The position numbers and the translations under genes were made by a program. Below, piece by piece: positions 38,178 through 47,130 of a stretch of 64,000 nucleotides of DNA. Each line of letters opens with the position of its first letter. Position 1 is the first letter of the stretch. Origin of the DNA: Rubellimicrobium mesophilum DSM 19309 (lineage in GTDB: Bacteria > Pseudomonadota > Alphaproteobacteria > Rhodobacterales > Rhodobacteraceae); contig NZ_KK088561.1 of the NCBI RefSeq assembly GCF_000600335.2, forward strand, positions 1 to 64,000, in the 5' to 3' direction. Under the pieces are notes generated by a model. That model had not been told where the DNA came from. It ran no database searches and saw only the letters and a list, made by a program, of their open reading frames with translations.

Positions 38178-39247
38178 CACACCGCCCCCACCACCTCGGA
38201 CAGCCGAACCGGCTTCCCGGTCTCCGCCGAACGCGCCACCGCCACCATCCCTCGCACCGAGGCGAGCCCGTCCTCCACGAAGGCCGCCCCCGTCTCGGCG
38301 CCGTTCAGCACCCGGTCCGCGAAGGCCTCCATCTGCCGCCGGTAGAAGTGCCCGTCGGCGCCCAGCACCCGCGTCGTCGTCCCAGTCGCCTCGTGGAAGA
38401 TGTCCACGTCCGAGCTCTTGTAATACCAGGGATTGTAGGTCTTCGCGACGACCGACCCCCGCTCCCCATAGATCTGGAACCCCTCGTGCCAGTCCATCCG
38501 CACCGCGACCGTGAGGTCCAGGTGCCCCAGCGCCCCGCTCTCGAACGCCACGTCCACGAACCAGCACCAGGCCCCGAACCGCTCCAGCAGCTGCGCCTGC
38601 ACCTCCACGATCTCGCCACCGAGGAACCGCGCCGTGTCGATCAGGTGGCACCCATGCGCGAGCATGAAGTACCGCCGCTTGTCCGCCTTCGGGTCCTGTG
38701 CCGGCTTCCTCGCCTGCGCGCTCCTCACCATCAGCGGCTGCACCGCGTCGGTCATCGCGTAGCGGTGCGTCGAATCGCAGTACCAGGCCTTGAGCGCCAG
38801 CATCTGCCCCATCTCGCCTTGCACGAAGTCCCGCGCGCTCTGCACCCCGGCATCGAACCGCTTCATGTGCCCGACCTGGAGCACCAGCCCCGATCCGCGC
38901 ACCGCCTCCGCGAGTTCCTCGACCTCCTCCACGGCCACGCCCAGCGGCTTCTCGCAGAGGACGTGCTTCCCCGCCCGCAGCGCCATCAAGGACGCCTGCA
39001 CATGGAACGCATCCGCCGTCGCGATCACCACCGCGTCCAGTTCCGGGTCCGCCAGCATCGCCGCGTAATCGGTGTAGGTCCGGTCCGGCGCGTGCGTCGC
39101 CGCCATCCGCGCCAGCAGGTCCTCGGCCACATCGCAGATCGCATGGAGCCGCACGTTCCGCGCCTTGGTCGCGCTCTCGAAATGCGCCGCCTGCGCGATG
39201 GGACCGCAGCCCAGCACCCCCACCCGAAGCCGCCGCCCGTCGCCCAT
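38177..39247 (-). CDS. Gfo/Idh/MocA-family oxidoreductase
   Basis: This 356-residue NAD(P)-dependent sugar or inositol dehydrogenase has an N-terminal Rossmann domain with VGVLGCGPIAQAAH, DAVVIATADAFH and the family EKPLGV motif. The C-terminal substrate domain includes LAHGCHLIDTARFLGGE, with catalytic His-x-x-Asp in HLID. MGDGRRLRVGVLG is chosen as start, with GGGAGG upstream. It is the first gene of the long leftward operon and diverges from the sugar-importer operon at 39457. Substrate unknown. Confidence 0.88.
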   Translation of the reverse strand: MGDGRRLRVGVLGCGPIAQAAHFESATKARNVRLHAICDVAEDLLARMAATHAPDRTYTDYAAMLADPELDAVVIATADAFHVQASLMALRAGKHVLCEKPLGVAVEEVEELAEAVRGSGLVLQVGHMKRFDAGVQSARDFVQGEMGQMLALKAWYCDSTHRYAMTDAVQPLMVRSAQARKPAQDPKADKRRYFMLAHGCHLIDTARFLGGEIVEVQAQLLERFGAWCWFVDVAFESGALGHLDLTVAVRMDWHEGFQIYGERGSVVAKTYNPWYYKSSDVDIFHEATGTTTRVLGADGHFYRRQMEAFADRVLNGAETGAAFVEDGLASVRGMVAVARSAETGKPVRLSEVVGAV

Positions 39248-39348
39248 CTGCCGCCTCCCCGCGAAGGGACGGCCGGGCCGCCCGGGCCTCGTCTCCCACG
39301 GATGCGCCCCGCTCCGCAACTCCCCGCGCGAAGGCGCCGAGGTAGCTT

Positions 39349-39363
39349 TTGACTTGGCGTCAA
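39349..39363. promoter_or_regulatory. Palindromic operator-like site in divergent promoter
   Basis: TTGACTTGGCGTCAA has perfect 5-bp arms (TTGAC/GTCAA) around a 5-bp centre. It lies midway between the Gfo/Idh/MocA gene (start 39247) and the importer operon (start 39457). The form would suit a GntR- or ROK-type repressor. No regulator gene is adjacent, so the protein is unknown. The left arm could also serve as a -35 element. Confidence 0.4.
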
Positions 39364-39456
39364 TCTGCTCCTACGCTCAACCATGAGCAGCAAAGCGGCC
39401 GCGCGTGGACCTCCACGGGCCAAGGACCGCAGCGCTCCACGGGAGGAGAGAAGACT

Positions 39457-40731
39457 ATGACGTCCAGACGGAATCTGCCCCTGCTCGCAGGGGTGGGGGC
39501 GATGGCGCTCGCCCTGTCGGCCGGCTTCGCATCGGCCACGCCGCGCACCAACATGCTGCACCAGTGGGCCACCGGCTCGGATGCCGAGGCCATCGCCAAG
39601 CTCGGCGAGATGTTCACCGCCGAGGGCGGCACCTGGGAGCAGACCTCCATCGCCGGCCACACCGCGAACACGCTGGCCAAGCTCCGCGCCGACGTGGTCG
39701 CGGGCAACGCCCCGCCCGCCGTGCAGCTCAAGGGCCCCGAGATCGCCGAGTGGAACGGCACCGGCATGACCATGAACCTCGACGAGGTCGCCACTGCCGG
39801 CAACTGGGACTCGGTCGTCGCGCCCGAGCTCATCGAGGTGATGAAGCCCGCCGGCTCCTGGGTCGCGGTGCCGATGAACATCCACCGCGTCAACTGGATG
39901 TACTACAACCCGTCCGTGCTCGAGGCCGCCGGCGTCGCCGAGGCGCCCAAGACCTGGGACGAGTTCAACGCCGCCTGCGAGAAGATCGTCGCCGCCGGCA
40001 AGATCTGCGTGGCCCACGGTTCCTTCGACTGGACCGACGCCACGACCTTCGACTCTATCGTCTACGGCATGGACCGCGACCTCTACCGGTCCGCCTTCGT
40101 CGAGGGCGACACCGAGGCCATGCGCTCCCAGCCCATGATCGACGCCTTCGCCGAATACCGTCGGATCGTCGACGAGTGGATGGACCCCGGGATGCCCGGC
40201 CGCCCCTTCGAGGAGGAGGTCGCCATGATGGCCAACGGCGACGCCGCCTTCCTCTTCATGGGCGACTGGACCATCGGCACGCTCAACGCCGGCGGCTACA
40301 CCTTTGGCGAGGACTACGAATGCACGCAGGCCCCCGTGAACTGGGGCGGCGACGGCTACATCCTGAACGCCGACTCGGTGGTGTTCTTCCAGCAGGACGA
40401 CCCCGACTACCAGGAAGGCAGCGTGCTGCTCGCCAACACGATCATGTCGCCCGAGTTCCAGACGGTCTTCAACCAGGCCAAAGGCTCCATCCCCGCGCGC
40501 ATGGACGTGGACCTGAGCCAGGGCTTCAACCCCTGCCAGGTGAAGAGCCAGGAGGACCTCGCCAAGTCCATCGAGCAGGGAACCCTCGTCCGCTCCATGG
40601 CCCACAACATGACCGTGCCGCAGGCCATGCGCGGCGCCATGATGGAGGTCATCACCGAGTTCGTGAACTCCGACATGGCCCCCGAGGATGCCGCCAACGC
40701 CATGGCCGACGCCGTCGAGGCGAACATGTGA
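39457..40731 (+). CDS. Carbohydrate ABC transporter substrate-binding protein (CUT1)
   Basis: This 424-residue periplasmic binding protein has signal peptide MTSRRNLPLLAGVGAMALAL, ending GFASA. The mature protein starts TPRTNMLHQWATGSDAEAI, the typical entry of CUT1 glucose/mannose-type binding proteins. It contains VAVPMNIHRVNWMYYNPSVL, KTWDEFNAACEKI and MANGDAAFLFMGDWTIG. Overall it is like the glucose/mannose and sugar-oligomer importers of Rhizobiales. GGGAGGAG precedes the ATG. It is the first gene of a nine-gene rightward operon. Confidence 0.92.
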   Translation: MTSRRNLPLLAGVGAMALALSAGFASATPRTNMLHQWATGSDAEAIAKLGEMFTAEGGTWEQTSIAGHTANTLAKLRADVVAGNAPPAVQLKGPEIAEWNGTGMTMNLDEVATAGNWDSVVAPELIEVMKPAGSWVAVPMNIHRVNWMYYNPSVLEAAGVAEAPKTWDEFNAACEKIVAAGKICVAHGSFDWTDATTFDSIVYGMDRDLYRSAFVEGDTEAMRSQPMIDAFAEYRRIVDEWMDPGMPGRPFEEEVAMMANGDAAFLFMGDWTIGTLNAGGYTFGEDYECTQAPVNWGGDGYILNADSVVFFQQDDPDYQEGSVLLANTIMSPEFQTVFNQAKGSIPARMDVDLSQGFNPCQVKSQEDLAKSIEQGTLVRSMAHNMTVPQAMRGAMMEVITEFVNSDMAPEDAANAMADAVEANM

Positions 40732-40740
40732 GCCGATTCG

Positions 40741-40764
40741 TCCCCCGGGATGCGTCCCGGGGGA
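40741..40764 (+). terminator. Intercistronic hairpin after the binding-protein gene
   Basis: TCCCCCGGGA-TGCG-TCCCGGGGGA is a perfect 10-bp stem with a 4-nt loop, 9 bp after the binding-protein stop. It has no clear U-tract. It probably stabilises the upstream message or attenuates transcription into the permease genes. The rest of the 140-bp gap holds GGGGTGTTGCG and a CGTTAGCC element, but no gene. Confidence 0.6.
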
Positions 40765-40871
40765 CACTCCGCAAGGCGTTGCGTCGGGGGTGTTGCGACC
40801 GTTCGATCGTGTAACGGACCGTTAGCCTCCTCGGCGCATCCTGCACGGGACCTCTCCAAGGACCCTGACCC

Positions 40872-41801
40872 ATGACCCTCGCCCTCGACCATCGCAGCGA
40901 CAGCAGCCTCGCCTGGCGCAACCGGCTCGCCGCCTGGACTCCGCGCCTCGTGCTGCTGCCGACGATCCTGGCGAGCGTGCTCTACGTCCTGATCTTCACG
41001 CTTTGGACGCTCTGGATCTCGGTCTCGAATTCCACGCTGCTCCCGAACCTGACCTACGGCGGCTTCAAGCACTACGTCGCGCTCTGGAATCACCAGCGCT
41101 GGACCATCGCCTACACGAACCTCTTTGTCTTCGGCTCGCTCTACGTCCTGGGCTCGCTGATCCTCGGGACCTTCCTCGCGATTTTGATCGACCAGCGGGT
41201 GCGGGGCGAGAGCGTCTGGCGCGCGATCTACCTCTACCCCCTCGCCATCTCCTTCGTCGTCACCGGCACCTCCTGGCGCTGGATCCTCGATCCCTCCACC
41301 GGCATCGAGGCGATGCTCAGGAACATGGGCTTCGAGAACGCGAGCTTCGACTGGATCGTCAACCGCGACATGGCGATCTACTGCGTCGTCATCGCCGGGA
41401 TGTGGCAGGCCTCAGGCTTCGCCATGGCGCTGATCCTCGCGGGCCTGCGCTCGGTGGACCAGGACCTCATCAAGGCCGCGCAGATCGACGGGGCCTCCAT
41501 GGCCCGCATCTACCGGCGCGTGGTGCTGCCCTCGATCCGCCCGATCTTCGTCGCGGTGCTGGTGATCCTGCTCCAGTTCGCGATCAAGACCTTCGACCTC
41601 GTCTATGCCCTCACCGGCGGCGGCCCCGGACTCTCGACCAACGTGCCGGCCATCTACGTCTACGACCTGATGTTCCAGCGCGGCCAGATCGGGCAGGGCG
41701 CTGCGGCGGCGATCATGATCCTGCTGGCCCTCGCGGCCGTCCTCGTCCCCTACGCCCTCTACATGGCCTGGCGCCAGCGCCGGGAGGCCGCAAATGGCTG
41801 A
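40872..41801 (+). CDS. Carbohydrate ABC transporter permease (MalF-type)
   Basis: This 309-residue CUT1 permease has about six helices, starting near RLVLLPTILASVLYVLIFTL. The EAA-type motif is IKAAQIDGASMARIYRRVVLP. ALTGGGPGLSTN is the conserved gate-region sequence of these subunits. Its end overlaps the second permease gene by 8 bp. It serves with the binding protein at 39457 and the ATPase at 42705. Confidence 0.93.
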   Translation: MTLALDHRSDSSLAWRNRLAAWTPRLVLLPTILASVLYVLIFTLWTLWISVSNSTLLPNLTYGGFKHYVALWNHQRWTIAYTNLFVFGSLYVLGSLILGTFLAILIDQRVRGESVWRAIYLYPLAISFVVTGTSWRWILDPSTGIEAMLRNMGFENASFDWIVNRDMAIYCVVIAGMWQASGFAMALILAGLRSVDQDLIKAAQIDGASMARIYRRVVLPSIRPIFVAVLVILLQFAIKTFDLVYALTGGGPGLSTNVPAIYVYDLMFQRGQIGQGAAAAIMILLALAAVLVPYALYMAWRQRREAANG

Positions 41802-42696
41802 CGTCACCCTCGCCCGGGACTTCGACCCGCTCGCCACCGGAGGCCTGCGCCGCAAGGTCCGCGCCAAGACGCTCGTCTACGTCCTCCTGACCCTCTTCGC
41901 GGCCTTCTACCTCATCCCGATCCTGATCGTGCTGCTCAACTCCTTCCGCGAGCTGCCCGAGATCAATCGCACCGGCTTCTTCGCCATACCGCGAAGCTTC
42001 TCCGTCCAGCCGTGGAATGAGGCGCTCAACACTTTCTGCGTCGTCGGCACCTGCGAGGGCATCCGCCCCTTCTTCCTGAACTCCATCCTCATGGCCGTCC
42101 CCGCGACGGCCATCTCCACCGCCATCGGCCTCGTGAACGGCTACATCCTCTCCATGTGGCGCTTCCGGGGGTCCGAATGGCTCTTCGGCTTCATCACCCT
42201 CGGGGTCTTCCTCCCCGCGCAGATGACGCTGCTGCCCTGGGCCTACATCCTCGGGAACGCGGGGCTCACGAACACCATTACCGGCCTCGTACTGATCCAC
42301 ACCGTCCAGGGCCTGAGCTTCACGACGCTCTTCTGCCGCAACTACTTCGTCAACATCCCCGACGACCTCATCAAGGCCGCCCGGATCGACGGCGCAGGCT
42401 TCTGGCGCATCTTCCGCCGGATCGTCCTGCCGCTCTCGCCGCCCATCGTGATCGTCACCGTGATCTGGCAGTTCACCGGCATCTGGAACGACTTCATCTA
42501 CGGGGTGATCTTCTCCTCGGGCGACAAGCAGCCCATCACCTCGGCGCTGATCGCCCTCACCGCCGGCGCCACCTCGGTCCGCTACCACAATGTCGAGGCC
42601 GCCGCCGTGCTCATGGCGGCCGTCCCCCCGCTCCTCGTCTACCTGTTCGGCGGCAAGTACTTCATGCGCGGCCTGACGCAGGGCGCGGTCAAGTAG
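41794..42696 (+). CDS. Carbohydrate ABC transporter permease (MalG-type)
   Basis: This 300-residue CUT1 permease has an EAA motif at IKAARIDGAGFWRIFRRIVLP and the usual C-terminal KYFMRGLTQGAVK. A cytoplasmic N-terminus of about 25 residues precedes the first helix (VYVLLTLFAAFYLIPILIVL). It is translationally coupled to the MalF-type gene by overlap and followed 8 bp later by the ATPase gene. Confidence 0.93.
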   Translation: MADVTLARDFDPLATGGLRRKVRAKTLVYVLLTLFAAFYLIPILIVLLNSFRELPEINRTGFFAIPRSFSVQPWNEALNTFCVVGTCEGIRPFFLNSILMAVPATAISTAIGLVNGYILSMWRFRGSEWLFGFITLGVFLPAQMTLLPWAYILGNAGLTNTITGLVLIHTVQGLSFTTLFCRNYFVNIPDDLIKAARIDGAGFWRIFRRIVLPLSPPIVIVTVIWQFTGIWNDFIYGVIFSSGDKQPITSALIALTAGATSVRYHNVEAAAVLMAAVPPLLVYLFGGKYFMRGLTQGAVK

Positions 42697-42704
42697 GAAC
42701 CCCC

Positions 42705-43811
42705 ATGTCCAGCCTCACCATCCACGACCTCCGCAAGAGCTTCGGCGCCGTCGAGGTCCTCAAGGACATCAATCTCGAGGCCCGCCCCGGCGAGTTCATC
42801 GCCCTGGTCGGCCCCTCGGGTTGCGGAAAGTCCACGCTCCTCGCCATGATCGCCGGGCTGGAAAGCGTCTCCTCCGGCGAGATCCGAATCGACGGCCGCC
42901 TCGTCAACGACGTGGCCCCCCGCGACCGCGACATCGCCATGGTCTTCCAGAGCTACGCGCTCTACCCGACGATGACGGTCAAGGAGAACATGGCCTTCGG
43001 CATGGAGAGCCGCGGCGTCCCCAAGGCGGACCAGGAGAAGGCCATTGCCCGCGTGGCGTCACTCCTCCAGATCGAGCCGCTCCTCAGGCGCAAGCCCGCC
43101 CAGCTCTCCGGCGGGCAGCGCCAGCGCGTCGCCATGGGCCGGGCGCTGGTCCGCGACCCGAAGCTCTTCCTCTTCGACGAGCCCCTCTCCAACCTCGACG
43201 CCAAGCTCCGGGTCGAGATGCGGACCGAGATCAAGAAGCTCCACCACCGCGTCGCCAAGACCACGATCTATGTCACCCACGACCAGATCGAGGCCATGAC
43301 CCTCGCAAGCCGCATCGCCGTGATGCACAAGGGGGTGCTCCAGCAGTTCGACGAGCCCCAGGTGATCTACGAGCGTCCCGCCAACATCTTCGTCGCGGGC
43401 TTCATGGGAAGCCCCTCGATGAACTTCCTCGCCGCCCGCACGGCCTCGCTCGACGGCGCCGCCGCGGTGGCGCTGGACCTGCCCGAGGGCGAGTCCGTCC
43501 TGCCCCTCCCCACCGGCACGAAGCCCCAAAAGGCCCCCGGCCAGCCCGTCATCCTCGGCATCCGACCCGAGCACTTCACCGTCGCCCACCGCGCGCAGCC
43601 CGGGCAGACCGCGCTCGGCCGCCTCCGCCTCCCCGTCGAGGTGGTCGAGCCCACCGGCTCCGAGACCATGGTCGTCCTCCGCGCCGGCGACACCGAGATC
43701 ACCGCCCGCTACGAGCCCGCCGACGCCCCCAAGGTCGGCCAGACGGCCGATCTCCTCGTGGACATGGCCAAGGCCTGCCTCTTCGACCCGGTGACCGAAG
43801 CACGCCTATGA
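42705..43811 (+). CDS. Carbohydrate ABC transporter ATP-binding protein (UgpC/MalK-type)
   Basis: This 368-residue ATPase has Walker A GPSGCGKST, MVFQSYALYP, signature LSGGQRQRVAMGRA, Walker B LFLFDEPLSNLD and TIYVTHDQIEA. A C-terminal OB-type regulatory domain follows (from about 245, including GIRPEHFTVA). It completes the importer of this operon. Its stop overlaps the ATG of the SDR gene (ATGA). Confidence 0.94.
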   Translation: MSSLTIHDLRKSFGAVEVLKDINLEARPGEFIALVGPSGCGKSTLLAMIAGLESVSSGEIRIDGRLVNDVAPRDRDIAMVFQSYALYPTMTVKENMAFGMESRGVPKADQEKAIARVASLLQIEPLLRRKPAQLSGGQRQRVAMGRALVRDPKLFLFDEPLSNLDAKLRVEMRTEIKKLHHRVAKTTIYVTHDQIEAMTLASRIAVMHKGVLQQFDEPQVIYERPANIFVAGFMGSPSMNFLAARTASLDGAAAVALDLPEGESVLPLPTGTKPQKAPGQPVILGIRPEHFTVAHRAQPGQTALGRLRLPVEVVEPTGSETMVVLRAGDTEITARYEPADAPKVGQTADLLVDMAKACLFDPVTEARL

Positions 43812-44558
43812 CCTCCAAAGCCGTCTATCCCAGCCTCGAGGGCCGAGCGGCCCTCGTCACCGGCGGCGCGTCCGGCATCGGCGCGGCCATCACGCGCGGC
43901 CTCGTCCGCAACAAGGCCCGCGTGGCCGTCCTCGACATCGACCGCGCGGCGGGCGAGGCGCTGGCGCGAGAGACCGGGGCGCTCTTCCTCCCCTGCGACC
44001 TCACCGACATCCCCGCCCTCAAGGCCGCCGTCGCGCAGGTGGAATCGCGGCTCGGCCCCATCCGCGCCCTCGTCAACAATGCCGCCAACGACCAGCGCCA
44101 CAAGCTTGGGGAGGTGACCGAGGACGACTGGGACCTCTCCCAGAACGTGAACGTCCGCCACCAGTTCTTCGCCACGCAGGCCGTCGTGCCCGGAATGCGG
44201 GATGCGGGGGGGCGGTGCGGTCGTCAACCTGTCCTCGGTCGCCTGGATGTTCGGCTCGCCCGACATGATCCCCTACACGACCGCCAAGGCGGCCATCGTC
44301 GGCATGACCCGCTCCATGGGTGCGGCGCTCGGCCCCATGGGCATCCGCGTCAACGCCGTCGCCCCCGGCGGCGTGATGACGGAGCGCCAGATGCGCCTCT
44401 GGCACACGCCTGAGACCAAGGTGCAGATGATCGAGAGGCAGGCCCTCAAGGCCGATCTGCTGGAGGACGACATCGCCGACGCCGTCCTGTTCCTCTGCTC
44501 GGACGACTCGGACATGATCACCAAGCAATGCCTGACCGTGGACGGGGGACTGAGATGA
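43808..44558 (+). pseudogene. Short-chain dehydrogenase/reductase, apparent frameshift
   Basis: This is a classical SDR of about 249 residues when joined. The first frame has TGGASGIGAAI, LVNNAANDQRHKLGEV and NVNVRHQFF. The second has VVNLSSVAWMFGSPDMIPYTTAKAA (catalytic Ser, Tyr, Lys) and CLTVDGGL. The frames separate in the seven-G run beginning at 44206, which needs one G fewer to give DAGGGAVVN. NNAANDQRH is characteristic of SDRs acting on aldoses or aldonic acids (L-rhamnose/galactose dehydrogenase-like), but the substrate is unproven. It overlaps the ATPase gene and the isomerase gene by 4 bp each. Confidence 0.83.
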
Positions 44559-45580
44559 AGGACCACGCGACGTCGGAGGCCACCACCGGCACCCTCACCG
44601 TCGGCCTCAACCCCTACGGCCTGACCTACACGCTGGGCCTGCAAGGTGCCGGCACCCCTCGCGCGAACCCTCACGGCACCGGCCTCGACGGCTTCATCGC
44701 CATTGCCGAGGAGATCGGCGCCCGGGTCCTCGAAATCCACCAGCCCTGGCTCGCCGCCCTCGATACGAACGGCCTCGCCAAGCTCCGCGACCGCCTCCAG
44801 GCCGCCAACCTCACCCCCATCGTCAGCGCCGGCCTGTTCTGGCACCCGAACGAGGCCGCCCTCGACCAGGCCACCGCCCTTGGCGCCACGACCGTCCGCA
44901 TGGGCCTCTCGCCCATCCTCTGCGGCGACCGAAACGCCTTCGGGGCCGCCCAGTTCGCCCAGCAAGTCGCCAGCATCCGCGCCGACCTCGGCCGCCTCGC
45001 CCCCATCGCCGCCGACCGTGGCCTCACCATCGCCATCGAGAACCACCAGGACTTCGCCAGCGCCGAGCTCATGGCCTTCTGCGAGGAGGCGGGCGACAGC
45101 ATCGGCATCACGCTCGACACCGGCAACAGCTTTCCGGTGGCCGAGGCGCCGATGGACTTCGTCCGCACCGCCGCGCCGCGCATCCGCCACGTCCACCTCA
45201 AGGACTACCGCGTCCAGTTCACCGACCAAGGCTACCGCCTCGTCCGCTGCGCCATCGGTGACGGCGCGGTCCCGTTCCGCGAGATCTTCGCCCACCTCCT
45301 CGCCGACGGCCGCCACCTCACGGCCTCCCTGGAGCCCGGCGCGCTGGAGGCCCGCCACGTCCGGCTCTTCACCCCCGACTGGTGGCGCGGCTACGCCCCC
45401 AAGGACGCGCGCAGCCTCGCCGCCGCCCTGAGCGCCACCCAGGTGAACCTCCTCCCCGCGCACGAGGATTACCGCACCCCCTGGGAGGCCGAGGCCCCCG
45501 GCGAGGTCCTCCTTGCCTACGAGCGCGAGATGATGCTGAAAAGCGCCGCGAACATGCGCGCGCTGGGACTGATGGAGTAG
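44555..45580 (+). CDS. Sugar phosphate isomerase/epimerase family protein
   Basis: This 341-residue xylose-isomerase-like TIM barrel has TIAIENHQDFAS (Glu metal ligand), GITLDTGNSFPV (Asp), RIRHVHLKDYRVQF (His) and LTASLEPGALE (Glu). Spacing fits the divalent-metal epimerase group. It has a C-terminal extension of about 60 residues beyond the barrel. It lies in the sugar-acid operon between two SDR genes, overlapping the first by 4 bp and 3 bp before the second. Substrate unknown. Confidence 0.82.
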   Translation: MKDHATSEATTGTLTVGLNPYGLTYTLGLQGAGTPRANPHGTGLDGFIAIAEEIGARVLEIHQPWLAALDTNGLAKLRDRLQAANLTPIVSAGLFWHPNEAALDQATALGATTVRMGLSPILCGDRNAFGAAQFAQQVASIRADLGRLAPIAADRGLTIAIENHQDFASAELMAFCEEAGDSIGITLDTGNSFPVAEAPMDFVRTAAPRIRHVHLKDYRVQFTDQGYRLVRCAIGDGAVPFREIFAHLLADGRHLTASLEPGALEARHVRLFTPDWWRGYAPKDARSLAAALSATQVNLLPAHEDYRTPWEAEAPGEVLLAYEREMMLKSAANMRALGLME

Positions 45581-45583
45581 CCC

Positions 45584-46390
45584 ATGGACAGGCCGTTGAC
45601 CGGCAAGATCGCTTTCGTGACCGGCTCGGGCCGGGGCCTCGGCTGCGCGATGGCCGACAAGCTCGCGAGCCTCGGCGCCGACGTGGCGATCCACGATATC
45701 GACGCCACGCGCTGCCAGCAATACGGCGAGGCGCAGCACATCGAGGAGGTGGCGGCCAGGATCGCCCGCCACGGCACCCGAGTCATCTACGTCCTCGGCA
45801 ACATCGGCGACCCCGAGGCCGTGGCCGAGATGTCCCGCAGGATCACCGAGGATCTCGGCACCGTGGACATCCTGGTGAACTGCGCGGGCGGGGACATCGG
45901 CTCCAAGGGCGGCAAGCCCAACCCGAACAACGCCCTCGACATCGCCTTGGAGGACATCCAGGTCGAGACCAACAACAACCTGATCGGCACCTTCCTCGTG
46001 TCGCAGACCTTCGTCCGACCCATGCGCGACCGGGGCGAAGGGGTCGTCATCAACATCGCCTCCGCCGCCGCCCACATGGGCTGCACGCCCGAGGTGATCT
46101 ACTCGACCCTCAAGGCCGCCGTGGTCCACTACACCCGCTGCCTCGCGCTGGAGATGCGCCCCTTCGGCGTCCGCGTGAACGCCGTCAGCCCCGGCCCGTC
46201 CAAGACCGCGCGCTTCCAGGCGACCCGCGTGACCGACCCCAACAAGATGGTCACGAACAACTCCCTCGACCGCTACGCCGACCCGGAGGAGATCGCCGAC
46301 GCGGTAGCCTTCCTCGCCGGCCCGCAATCCCGCTTCATCCACGGCCAGGTCCTCCGCGTGGACGGCGGCCTCACCCTTTTCCCAGGCTGA
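45584..46390 (+). CDS. Short-chain dehydrogenase/reductase
   Basis: This 268-residue SDR has VTGSGRGLG (cofactor loop), NCAGGDIGSKGGKPN at the NNAG position, NIASAAAHMG (catalytic Ser), YSTLKAA in place of the usual Y-x-x-x-K (Tyr-Ser-Thr-Leu-Lys, so Tyr and Lys are kept) and LRVDGGL. The insertion after CAGG is typical of a sugar-acid-related subset. It comes 3 bp after the isomerase, with GGAG close to the stop. It is probably one of several redox steps on a sugar acid. Confidence 0.86.
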   Translation: MDRPLTGKIAFVTGSGRGLGCAMADKLASLGADVAIHDIDATRCQQYGEAQHIEEVAARIARHGTRVIYVLGNIGDPEAVAEMSRRITEDLGTVDILVNCAGGDIGSKGGKPNPNNALDIALEDIQVETNNNLIGTFLVSQTFVRPMRDRGEGVVINIASAAAHMGCTPEVIYSTLKAAVVHYTRCLALEMRPFGVRVNAVSPGPSKTARFQATRVTDPNKMVTNNSLDRYADPEEIADAVAFLAGPQSRFIHGQVLRVDGGLTLFPG

Positions 46391-46395
46391 ACAGA

Positions 46396-47130
46396 ATGAA
46401 CCTCCAAGGAAAGATCGCCATCGTCACCGCGGCGGGGCAGGGAATCGGCCGCGCCGTGGCCGAGCGCCTCATCGCCGAAGGGGCCGAGGTCCACGCCTCC
46501 GACCTCGACGCGGGCCTCATGGACGGCCTCGCCGCGGCCTCCGCCACCGCCGTCGACGCTACCAACCCCGAGGCCGTCGAGGCCTGGGTCTCCCGTTTCC
46601 CGCGCATCGACACGCTCGTCCACTGCGTGGGCTGGGTCCACCACGGCACCATCGAGGAATGCGGCCTGGACGACTGGCGCCGCAGCACCGCCATCACGCT
46701 GGACAGCGCCTATTACGTGATCCGCGCCGTCGTCCCCCGCATGAAGCAGCACGGCGGCAGCGTCACCGCCATCGCCTCGGTCGCCTCCTCGGTGAAGGGC
46801 TTCCCCAACCGCACCGCCTACGGCGCTCACAAGGCCGGGGTCATCGGCCTCATCAAGGCCTGCGCCGCCGACTACCTCAAGGCCGGGATCCGCTTCAACG
46901 CGGTCAACCCCGGCACCGTGGACAGCCCGTCGCTCCGGGGCCGCATGGCCGCGCTCGCGGAAAAGCTGGGTGGCATGGAGGCCGCCGAGAAGTTCTTCCT
47001 CGACCGCCAGCCCTCCGGCCGCCTCGGCGTCCCGGAGGAGATCGCCGGCCTCTGCGCCTTCCTCGCCTCCGAGGACGCGCGCTTCATGACGGGGCAGGCG
47101 CTCAACATCGACGGCGGCATCACCATCTGA
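46396..47130 (+). CDS. SDR family protein, 2-keto-3-deoxy-sugar-acid dehydrogenase-like
   Basis: This 244-residue SDR starts [28 protein letters not shown] is a cofactor loop typical of the DHRS6/2-keto-3-deoxy-L-fuconate dehydrogenase branch. It contains [22 protein letters not shown] (catalytic Ser), YGAHKAG (Tyr/Lys) and LNIDGGI. The family link would place it in a non-phosphorylated L-fucose- or L-rhamnose-like route. No matching dehydratase is present in the window. The stop is shared with the next start (TGATG). Confidence 0.84.
   Translation: MNLQGKIAIVTAAGQGIGRAVAERLIAEGAEVHASDLDAGLMDGLAAASATAVDATNPEAVEAWVSRFPRIDTLVHCVGWVHHGTIEECGLDDWRRSTAITLDSAYYVIRAVVPRMKQHGGSVTAIASVASSVKGFPNRTAYGAHKAGVIGLIKACAADYLKAGIRFNAVNPGTVDSPSLRGRMAALAEKLGGMEAAEKFFLDRQPSGRLGVPEEIAGLCAFLASEDARFMTGQALNIDGGITI

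Noticed and set aside
44273-46342. A 689-codon open frame on the minus strand
   Set aside because: Antisense to the isomerase and SDR genes, which show full family motifs.
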